A DNA stretch of 14,210 bases from CAYYDH01 sp964470615 (GTDB lineage Bacteria > Patescibacteriota > Minisyncoccia > Minisyncoccales > GWA2-38-27). Of this stretch, positions 1 to 5,878 are shown piece after piece. The stretch spans positions 1 to 14,210 of the forward strand of contig CAYYDH010000013.1 of assembly GCA_964470615.1 (NCBI GenBank), given 5' to 3'. Below the pieces are notes generated by a model, which ran no database searches, was not told the DNA's origin, and worked only from the letters and a program-made list of their open reading frames with translations. The translations under genes and the position numbers were made by a program. The first letter of the stretch is position 1. The number at the start of each line of letters is the position of its first letter.

Positions 1-867
1 GCCATTGCCGCCAACCTGCAATCCAGGAGATCCGATATAGACAGGAGCAGCTGGAGCGTAAGAGTAAGAGGGAGCGAGTTGAACCTTTGAAGAAAGATCT
101 TTCAGGCTTTGGATAACGTCTCTTAAGGCTGTGACAATCGTTAATTGAGACTTAATATTTTCTAGTTCTTTACTGCTAACAGTTACTATTTCTTTGGTCA
201 CTTCCCTAATTGGTTGAACCTGCACAACTCGGCTTACCTCAACTTCTTTTTCAACAACAACTGGTGAGGGAGTAGGGGAAAAAACGACCAGCAATGGTTC
301 AGATGGTGCTGTGTCGATGTTAAGGATATTCTTAACGAAAGCTACTCTTTTAGTAAAAATATCCTCTAGCCAACTGCCAACCTTTTTTGCAAAATCAGCA
401 GGAGACGCTAGCCCGGATTTATTAACGGAGAGGTAGGTATAGGTTCTATCAATTAAATTAGTTGAGGAGATTTTATCTCCGGCCAACATCCATCTCAATG
501 AAACAAAGCAAAAGATTAGGGCTACGGCTACAAAAGAAAAGTTGGTCAGCCGCTTCGGAAAAGAAGAAAAATCAATTCCCCTAAACCCATTATAGAAAAT
601 GTCTGGTATTTCTCCGGTCGGCAGATTCTCAGGAGGAACGGCTCCGTTTTTTATCGCCCGCTTCTCGGTAAACTCCTGCTTAAACTCTTCTACTTGGCTT
701 AAGTATTCGTTCAACCATTCTTTTTTCGTATGCCAGGCACCGTTCAGCTTTATGGCCTTTAATTTCCCCCTTCTAGCACGCAAGCTTAAATACTCCTACG
801 AGTAACTGCAGTACTTGGTAGCCTCTTGGAGGGAGATGTATTTAATTTCCTGGTTTTCTTCTGGCAT
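1..867 (-). CDS. Membrane-anchored helix-turn-helix protein, 3' end outside the window, interrupted by one in-frame TAG
   Basis: I read the frame by hand from ATG (867-865) to the window edge: 289 codons, open except for TAG at codon 24 (798-796). Residues 10-58 form an excisionase/MerR-like HTH of the kind common at the N-terminus of CPR proteins (ISLQEATKY, then EYLSLRARRGKLKAIK, then a KKEWLNEYL helix). Residues about 108-128 are a single transmembrane segment (SFVAVALIFCFVSL). Beyond it lie a Pro/Val-rich linker with VVVEKEVEV, a short coiled-coil-like stretch (233-262) and a GSPGLQVGGNG motif at the edge that resembles fibrous surface proteins. The DNA-binding part should be cytosolic and the rest outside. 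The amber codon probably replaces a Gln (CAG to TAG is one transition). Whether the gene is dead, recently mutated or a sequencing error cannot be decided here. No good alternative start follows the TAG (TTG at 783, ATG at 489). Confidence 0.7.
796..798 (-). other. In-frame amber codon inside the HTH domain
   Basis: Minus-strand codon 24 of the HTH gene reads TAG between TCG and GAG. The frame is intact on both sides, and the downstream residues (EYLSLRARRGKLKAIK) continue the same HTH domain. Relatives of this domain, as I recall them, carry Gln here (SQEYLSLRAR). TAG is used as the true stop of ligA, the zinc-ribbon gene, the winged-helix-like gene, the MgtC gene, the acidic ORF and the last pilus-operon gene, so genome-wide recoding is unlikely. 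Confidence 0.85.
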
Positions 868-937
868 ATCGGACGTATATCGGGGTTATATCGGCCTATA
901 TTTTAAGCTTAAATAGGCGGTATCGGCTATGTATCGG
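867..937 (-). repeat. Five direct CCGATA repeats, helically phased, in the leader of the HTH gene
   Basis: On the plus strand TATCGG occurs at 867-872, 878-883, 889-894, 921-926 and 932-937. The first three are exactly 11 bp apart, the last two exactly 11 bp apart, and the two groups are 32 bp apart (about three turns). The palindrome TTTAAGCTTAAA (902-913) sits exactly midway between the groups and is flanked by GCCTA/TAGGC. The array lies between the predicted transcription start (about 942) and the ATG, whose first base lies inside the last repeat. It looks like an operator for a protein that binds one DNA face; the HTH protein itself is an obvious but untested candidate. Confidence 0.7.
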
Positions 938-948
938 ATGATTCATTC

Positions 949-957
949 ATTATAGCA
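949..957 (-). promoter_or_regulatory. Extended -10 promoter of the HTH gene
   Basis: The minus strand reads TGCTATAAT, a perfect TATAAT with the TGn extension. Transcription would start near 942, giving a leader of about 75 nt that contains the CCGATA array. A TTGACA at 967-972 is only 12 bp upstream, too close to act as its -35. Confidence 0.6.
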
Positions 958-996
958 ATTTATGTATGTCAATAGTAGGCAAACTGTGGATAACTA

Positions 997-1022
997 AAAG
1001 GGGGGCATATCGGCCCCCCTTT
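997..1022 (-). terminator. Rho-independent terminator of rodA
   Basis: A perfect 10-bp stem, AAAGGGGGGC/GCCCCCCTTT, has loop CGATAT and is followed on the minus strand by TTTTAGTT. It lies 22 bp after the rodA stop. The loop with its flanking bases contains a further CCGATA (1008-1013 on the plus strand, TATCGG). Confidence 0.85.
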
Positions 1023-1043
1023 AATAGATTATTTAAGCTTCTT

Positions 1044-2126
1044 TTATCTCACTTTTAGGCTCTGCAAAATGCCTAACCCTGTAAACATTGCCAGCAAACC
1101 AGACCCCCCATAACTTACAAAGGGTAAGGGTATGCCGATAACAGGCAAAATGCCTAAATTCATGCCTATATTGATGAAAACTTGAGAGAATAAAACAATA
1201 GCAAAACCGGAAGCAAAAAGACGACAGAAATTAGACTGAGCCGAAAAGGCAATTTTCATTATCCGCCAAAACAGTAATAAGAATAGAAGCAAAAGAACCA
1301 AAACCCCTACTAAACCAAACTCTTCGGCGATAGCTGAGAATATAAAATCCGTGTGGGCTTCGGGCAGAAAGCCGTATCTCAGCTGAGAGCCGTTCCCGAA
1401 ACCTTGACCGAAAATTCCACCTGAACCAACAGCAATTTTTGCTTGAGCTTGATTCCAGCTTGTACCAAGCGGATCCTGTTGAGGAACTAAAAAACTGGTT
1501 ACTCTATCTTTTTGGTAGTCCTTTAAAAGAAAGGACCAGCTGGAAACAACTATGATCAAACCGCAAAAAACTAGAACGATAAAATGCTTTAATCTTATTC
1601 CCGAAATTGCCAAGATCCCCACCCAAAGGAATATTAAAATAAGAGACGACCCCAAGTTAGGTTGGAAAAAAATCAGAACAACGGGAAGCAAAGAATAAAA
1701 GCCAGACAAAAAAATGTGCCTTAAGCGATACATTTCAATGTGTCTCATTGAAAAATATTTTGCTAATAAAATTATTAAAATAATTTTCATCGGCTCTACC
1801 GGATCAAAAGAAAAACCCCCTATTTTATACCACCCCTTTATCCCCCTCGTCGGGGAGGCAAAGAAAAAAAGTCCAACTAGAAAAATCAAGGATAAAAAAT
1901 AAAGAGACAGGATGAGATAAGAGTTCCCCCGAAAAACTCGCCAGTCGAGAAAACTAAAAACAAACATCAAAAGAATCCCAAGAACCAAGAATACCATCTG
2001 CTTTTTAAAATTAAAGAAATCTCCTCGTCCAGAAGAATAATCATACAAACAGAGAAGACCAATTCCTGTCAGAAAAAAAGCTGAAGCAAAAATAGGCCAG
2101 TCAATTTTTTTTAGATGCTGCCACAT
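1044..2126 (-). CDS. rodA: Rod shape-determining protein RodA (SEDS peptidoglycan glycosyltransferase)
   Basis: The 360-aa polytopic membrane protein has the SEDS family length. RodA polymerises lipid II into glycan strands together with a class B PBP in the elongation machinery of the cytoplasmic membrane. Visible motifs are DPVEPMKIILIILLAKYF (108-125, usual form QPSE..K), FFQPNLGSS (153-161), the cytoplasmic WNQAQAKIAVGSGGIFGQGF (224-243), FLPEAHTDFIFSAIAEE (253-269) with D260 aligning to the catalytic Asp of RodA (D262 in E. coli), and GIPLPFVSYGGSGLL (331-345). The usual QPDLG has Asn at 157. It starts 17 bp after the ligA stop with no clear Shine-Dalgarno and is probably co-transcribed with ligA. 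RodA is favoured over FtsW by the HTDFIF context and short tails. Confidence 0.95.
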   Translation of the reverse strand: MWQHLKKIDWPIFASAFFLTGIGLLCLYDYSSGRGDFFNFKKQMVFLVLGILLMFVFSFLDWRVFRGNSYLILSLYFLSLIFLVGLFFFASPTRGIKGWYKIGGFSFDPVEPMKIILIILLAKYFSMRHIEMYRLRHIFLSGFYSLLPVVLIFFQPNLGSSLILIFLWVGILAISGIRLKHFIVLVFCGLIIVVSSWSFLLKDYQKDRVTSFLVPQQDPLGTSWNQAQAKIAVGSGGIFGQGFGNGSQLRYGFLPEAHTDFIFSAIAEEFGLVGVLVLLLLFLLLFWRIMKIAFSAQSNFCRLFASGFAIVLFSQVFINIGMNLGILPVIGIPLPFVSYGGSGLLAMFTGLGILQSLKVR

Positions 2127-2129
2127 GTT

Positions 2130-2146
2130 TAGGATATATAATCCTA
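2130..2146. repeat. Perfect inverted repeat between ligA and rodA
   Basis: TAGGAT-ATATA-ATCCTA has six paired bases per arm and a 5-nt loop. One arm contains the ligA stop codon and the other ends just before the rodA ATG. It has no U-tract, so it is not a standard terminator; it could hide or expose the rodA start in the mRNA. Confidence 0.5.
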
Positions 2147-4216
2147 CTTTATCATCTCAATAAACTCTCGTTCAGTCAAAATCTTAGTACTAGTTTTTTT
2201 GGCTTTTTCTAATTTAGAGCCAGCTTCTAAGCCCGCTATAATGAAGTTTGTTTTTTGGGAAACTGATTCAGAAACAATGCCGCCCTCTCCTCTTATTCTC
2301 TCTTTTGCTTTTTCACGCGTCATTGTCTTGAGGGCCCCTGTTAAAACAAAAACCAATCCTTCTAAACGCCCCCTCCTGGAAGCAGGTTTTAGACTTTTTA
2401 CTTTTACTTCTACTTTTTTAAGTTTCTCCAAAAACTTTACGTTCTTTCTTAAAGAAAACCAATCGTTTATTGATTTTGCCACTATCGGACCAATGTCTTG
2501 GACTATTAGCAAACCTTCAAGATTGGACCGGCTTAATTTTTCAATGCTGCCGAAATGTTCAGCTAAAGCAAGGGAAGTCTCCTCGCCTACGTTTCTTATT
2601 CCTAGGGCGTATATAAGCCTTGGCAGGGTTATTTCCTTCTTTTTACCTATCGCCTCAACTAGATTCCGGGCAGACTTTTCTGCAAACCTATCCAACGGCA
2701 ATATATCGCCTTCTTTCAACAAAAATAAGTCAGCCGGATCAGAGGCTAGCCCTTCTTCTATAAGACGGTCAATAATCTTAGGGCCTAAGCCTACGACGTC
2801 AAACCCTCCCCTAGAAACAAAATGATAAAAGTATTCCTTTTGCCTGGCAAAACAGTCGGCATTGGTGCAATAAGTTGCAGCCTCGCCAGGCTTTCTTTCG
2901 GTTCTACTGCCACAAATGGAACAGCTTTTGGGCATTCTAAAAACCTTCTCTTTGCCTGTTCTCAATTCCGGTAAAACTCTTATAATATCTGGTATCACGT
3001 CGCCAGCCCGCCCAACAATAACCGAATCTCCGATTCTAAGGCCTAGCCTTTCTATTTCATCTTCGTTGTGAAGGGTTGCCCGAGAAACAACTACTCCAGA
3101 AACTTTTACCGGCCTCAACACAGCTACCGGGGTTAAAGCACCAGTCCTGCCAACTTGGACCCTTATATCCTCAACAACCGTGCTGGCTTGCTTCAAGGGG
3201 AACTTAAAGGCCACAGCACCTCTGGGCGCCTTACCAACCACCCCTAACTTTCTAAAAATCCTGTCGGAGTTAATAATCACCACTATCCCATCTATCTCAT
3301 AATGGATTTTCTCCCTCATCCCTTGAATGTATTTGTGGAAATCAAAAACCTCCTTTAAGCTCACGCAATGCTTATTATGGGAATTTGTTTTAAATCCAAA
3401 AGCTTTTAAAATTTTATGCTTTTCCTCGTGAGTTTTCTGCCCGAAGTCAGTAACCAGCTCATAGGCAAAAGAGTTTAAATGCCTAGATATGGTAACCTTA
3501 GGGTCTAATTGTCGCACAGAACCTGCCGCTAGATTGCGCGGGTTGGCATAAACGGCTAGTCCGGCTTTTTCTTGCTCTTTGTTTATCTCTTTAAAATCTT
3601 TCTTTGATATAAAAACTTCGCCCCGGACAATAACGGGTTTTTTAAAATCATGGTTTGTTACCGCCTGAACAATTTCCCGACTAAGCCCTTGTTTTTTCAG
3701 GTCTGATATAACTTCTTCTTTCTCCCGCAGCTTTAAGGGTATAGCTTCAATTGTTTTCAGGTTTTGAGTAACATCTTCCCCGATTTTCCCGTCTCCCCGG
3801 GTTGAACCGATCTTGAAAAGTTCGTTTTCATAAATCAGTTCTATCGCTAATCCGTCAATTTTAAGCTCGCAATAGAAATCAATTTGTTTTTTTTCTTCAT
3901 TGTCTAAAAGCCTTAATATTCTCGTCACCCAGTCCTTCATATCCGTTTCGCTAAAAGCGTCATTCAAAGAAATCATAGGTTCGGCGTGCCTCACCTTTTC
4001 AAATTTATCTAAAGCCCTCCCCTCCACTCTTTGAGTAGGGGAATCAGAGGTAACCAAATCAGGAAACCGCGCCTCTAAATCAAAAAGCTCTTTCTTTAAA
4101 GAGTCAAGAGCTTCCTGGGATATCTCCTGCCTGTCAAAAGCATGATAGAGATAGCGGTGGTGGTTTATGGTTTTTTTAAGCTTCTCAATTCGTTGTCTCG
4201 CCTCTTGTTTTGTCAT
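2144..4216 (-). CDS. ligA: NAD-dependent DNA ligase LigA
   Basis: The 690-aa protein has the full LigA architecture and seals nicks using NAD+ in replication and repair. It has an N-terminal NAD-binding Ia domain (1-70) in which the usual SD.EYD is replaced by SQEALDSL; the adenylation domain with catalytic K119 in CELKIDG; GSTRGDGKIGEDVTQN (137-152), RGE (198-200), EIDGIVV (307-313) and KFP (338-340); and the OB fold with GRTGALTPVA (356-365). A Cys4 zinc finger follows (C432, C435, C450, C455), then helix-hairpin-helix repeats (about 470-600) and a C-terminal BRCT domain (about 615-690). All catalytic motifs are intact. It starts 25 bp after the pilin-like gene and ends 17 bp before rodA, consistent with one operon. 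Confidence 0.97.
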   Translation of the reverse strand: MTKQEARQRIEKLKKTINHHRYLYHAFDRQEISQEALDSLKKELFDLEARFPDLVTSDSPTQRVEGRALDKFEKVRHAEPMISLNDAFSETDMKDWVTRILRLLDNEEKKQIDFYCELKIDGLAIELIYENELFKIGSTRGDGKIGEDVTQNLKTIEAIPLKLREKEEVISDLKKQGLSREIVQAVTNHDFKKPVIVRGEVFISKKDFKEINKEQEKAGLAVYANPRNLAAGSVRQLDPKVTISRHLNSFAYELVTDFGQKTHEEKHKILKAFGFKTNSHNKHCVSLKEVFDFHKYIQGMREKIHYEIDGIVVIINSDRIFRKLGVVGKAPRGAVAFKFPLKQASTVVEDIRVQVGRTGALTPVAVLRPVKVSGVVVSRATLHNEDEIERLGLRIGDSVIVGRAGDVIPDIIRVLPELRTGKEKVFRMPKSCSICGSRTERKPGEAATYCTNADCFARQKEYFYHFVSRGGFDVVGLGPKIIDRLIEEGLASDPADLFLLKEGDILPLDRFAEKSARNLVEAIGKKKEITLPRLIYALGIRNVGEETSLALAEHFGSIEKLSRSNLEGLLIVQDIGPIVAKSINDWFSLRKNVKFLEKLKKVEVKVKSLKPASRRGRLEGLVFVLTGALKTMTREKAKERIRGEGGIVSESVSQKTNFIIAGLEAGSKLEKAKKTSTKILTEREFIEMIK

Positions 4217-4241
4217 AAATAAGAGGAATTATTGGCATTTT

Positions 4242-4697
4242 TTATGGTGGATAGTCAATTTTTACTTCTATCGCCCTCTTCACCTCTTTGAACTCCCCAA
4301 GGGAGCGGATGCAATAGGCTGTAGCATAACAACTATTGTCCTTGTCAAAACCCGAAGGGCAAGAAAAACCGCCGCAACCATTCTTGCAGCAGACAATCTT
4401 AACATCATATTTAGCGCCGTTGCTAAGCGATTCGCAATAGCTAAAATCTCCACTACAGCCAGGAGCTCCTGGCGCTACTGGCTCCCCAAGGCTCTCGGTT
4501 CCTACGACATCCCTTAAAGCCCGCTCTATCCCCGTTTCAGCAGCATAAAAGGCTGTTACTGAATAACCCATACCTCTCATTATCTTAATTTGGTTTAACA
4601 AAATAGCGCTAAGGCCGAAAACAATAGATAAAATAACGGCTAAAATAACTATTGCCAAATAAACAGAAAGCCCTTTTTGAAACTTAGTAGCAAGCAT
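4242..4697 (-). CDS. PilX-like minor pilin / prepilin-like protein, Cys-rich
   Basis: The 151-aa protein has a short basic N-terminus ending in KG (residues 8-9), then a long hydrophobic helix LSVYLAIVILAVILSIVFGL (10-29). A polar continuation contains AFYAAETGIERAL (49-61), the signature of PilX N-terminal-type minor pilins (A..AE.G.E.A). The globular part (70-151) has eight cysteines (81, 88, 103, 104, 108, 113, 123, 129), enough for four disulfides outside the membrane. Glu5 of classical pilins is not evident, as is common in PilX-like proteins. The gene probably starts the ligA-rodA transcript from the promoter at 4715-4743. The family assignment rests on the N-terminal pattern; the C-terminal part is not recognisable. 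Confidence 0.72.
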   Translation of the reverse strand: MLATKFQKGLSVYLAIVILAVILSIVFGLSAILLNQIKIMRGMGYSVTAFYAAETGIERALRDVVGTESLGEPVAPGAPGCSGDFSYCESLSNGAKYDVKIVCCKNGCGGFSCPSGFDKDNSCYATAYCIRSLGEFKEVKRAIEVKIDYPP

Positions 4698-4714
4698 AAA
4701 TGAGTCTCTACTTA

Positions 4715-4743
4715 ATTATAATAAAGAATCCTGAGTGCCGCAA
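4715..4743 (-). promoter_or_regulatory. Promoter of the pilin-like gene, ligA and rodA
   Basis: The minus strand reads TTGCGG, 17 bp, TATAAT. The predicted start (about 4708) leaves a leader of only some 11 nt before the ATG at 4697, which would explain the missing Shine-Dalgarno. Confidence 0.55.
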
Positions 4744-4747
4744 GCAG

Positions 4748-5449
4748 TCAGACTGTTTTTCTTTTTATGGCTTTATCAAAATAATACCTTAAGACAATGT
4801 TCAGATTTGCCCTCGAGCCATTAGCCAATAGTTCTTTAAAGCTTAGCGGTTTCCCTCCTATTTTTCCTTTTTTTAAAGCTATTTTTTCCATTATATCTTT
4901 TTCCGAAGAAATGTCCTCTGGTATCTCTAAATAGCCCCGGCCGACAAAATCAGCTCGGTGAGCGTCAGAACCTGCTGTAAAAGACAAGTCATTTTGCTGA
5001 GAAAAATCTAGCGCCCTCCGATTCGAAAAAGAGAATATCATTGAAGCATTAAAAGCTTCCACTGTGTTCACGCCGGCAGCACAGATCTTTTTTTTATCGC
5101 CCCAAAAGCTGGTAATAGATGGCCAGCCAAAAGGATGGGGAATTATTGCCATCCCTCCCTGCTTTTTTATCTCTTCAACGGTTTTGGCTAAAGAAAGTCC
5201 GTTAGGTATTATTTTCTTTACGTTCACGCCTAAAACATCCCCTGAACGGCTCAATATCTCGATACCTGGAATTACTAAAATATCCTTGTCAAAGCCGTAT
5301 TTTACTGCCTCCACGGCTCCTTTAATTTCCCCGTGGTCAGTAATACAAATGCAATCAATGCCCCTTTCTATGGCTGAATCAACCACTTCTCTGGGAGAAG
5401 AAGAAGCGTCGTAAGAGAAGTTTGTATGAATATGCAGATCCGCCTTCAT
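4748..5449 (-). CDS. PHP-domain metal-dependent phosphoesterase (TrpH/YciV-like)
   Basis: The 233-aa protein is a stand-alone PHP domain. Metal ligands visible in order are H6 and H8 (DLHIHTNFSYD), D38-H39 (ITDHGE), E64 (PGIEI), H105 (IPHPFG) and D162/H164 (GSDAH). Family members hydrolyse phosphoester bonds; the closest characterised relatives (RNase AM/YciV) are nucleases, so a 5'-3' exonuclease or 3',5'-nucleotide phosphatase activity is an inference. It is slightly shorter than YciV. It is 50 bp upstream of the pilin-like gene, which has its own promoter, and is separated from the zinc-ribbon gene by a 15-bp hairpin. Confidence 0.88.
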   Translation of the reverse strand: MKADLHIHTNFSYDASSSPREVVDSAIERGIDCICITDHGEIKGAVEAVKYGFDKDILVIPGIEILSRSGDVLGVNVKKIIPNGLSLAKTVEEIKKQGGMAIIPHPFGWPSITSFWGDKKKICAAGVNTVEAFNASMIFSFSNRRALDFSQQNDLSFTAGSDAHRADFVGRGYLEIPEDISSEKDIMEKIALKKGKIGGKPLSFKELLANGSRANLNIVLRYYFDKAIKRKTV

Positions 5450-5482
5450 AGAGGAAGATTACCACATTAAGCGATTTCTGGG

Positions 5483-5518
5483 AATACAACGGCCCGCCTT
5501 AAAGCGGGCCGTTGTATT
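5483..5518 (-). terminator. Perfect 15-bp hairpin between the zinc-ribbon and PHP genes
   Basis: AATACAACGGCCCGC and its exact complement flank loop CTTAAA. It lies 15 bp after the zinc-ribbon stop (minus strand) and 34 bp before the PHP start. Neither side has a U-tract (the minus strand continues CCCAGAAATCG), so termination without U-tract, mRNA-end protection or processing are all possible. Confidence 0.6.
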
Positions 5519-5533
5519 ACTAATATCCTGGAA

Positions 5534-5725
5534 CTAGGCGGCGTGTTTGAATGACTTTCTTTTCTCTGCCCAACAGTTCCGGCAGTAAATTGGCCTATCT
5601 GGAGCGGGCTCAAAAGGAAGTTCGGCTATCTTGCCTCCACATTCTGAGCACGTCCAATCGCCTTGAATCATCGGCGGGCGTTGAAAGCCTTCGCCTTGAT
5701 TTTCATCGTCAAGTTTTTTGAACAT
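5534..5725 (-). CDS. Zinc-ribbon microprotein (CxxC-x18-CxxC)
   Basis: The 63-aa protein has one probable zinc site: C26, C29, C48 and C51 (WTCSECGGKIAE, then APDRPIYCRNCW). It matches the small CxxC-x17-CxxC proteins abundant in CPR genomes, with the linker one residue longer (18). The PFEPAPDRPIYC stretch is the characteristic part. Its N-terminus is polar and its tail basic (KRKSFKHAA). Function is unknown; nucleic-acid or protein binding is plausible. A weak Shine-Dalgarno (AGGA, 8 nt before ATG) is present, one of the few in this window. Confidence 0.85.
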   Translation of the reverse strand: MFKKLDDENQGEGFQRPPMIQGDWTCSECGGKIAELPFEPAPDRPIYCRNCWAEKRKSFKHAA

Positions 5726-5854
5726 GAATTTTCCTAATTTAAAAAAGCGACCTTTTTCTGCTCCAAAAGTTTTTTTGAAGCACGACCTTAAGCCGCTTTA
5801 CTTAAATTTCACCTTTTGGGCTCATCTTAAGATATTTCGACTTACGTCAATTAT

Positions 5855-5863
5855 ATTTTAGCA
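5855..5863 (-). promoter_or_regulatory. Possible extended -10 promoter of the zinc-ribbon gene
   Basis: The minus strand reads TGCTAAAAT followed by a second AT-rich box (TATAAT three bases on). Transcription from either would give a leader of about 120 nt, which includes complementary CCAAAAG/CTTTTGG segments. No convincing -35 is seen. Confidence 0.4.
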
Positions 5864-5878
5864 AAACCACCGAAAGTG

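Noticed and set aside
796..798. Genome-wide reassignment of TAG to Gln
   Set aside because: ligA, the zinc-ribbon gene, the winged-helix-like gene, the MgtC gene, the acidic ORF and the last pilus gene all end at TAG where their families should end; TGA is also a normal stop (PHP and EndoQ-like genes).
867..937. CRISPR array
   Set aside because: Repeat units are only 6 bp with 5-bp gaps, no spacers, and no cas genes; the Cas4-like nuclease is 7 kb away.
967..972. TTGACA as -35 of the HTH gene
   Set aside because: Spacing to TATAAT is 12 bp, far below the usual 16-18; the extended -10 is a better explanation.
2199..2825. Long plus-strand ORF (208 codons) opposite ligA
   Set aside because: It is the mirror of conserved ligA codons, with no recognisable domain, promoter or terminator of its own.
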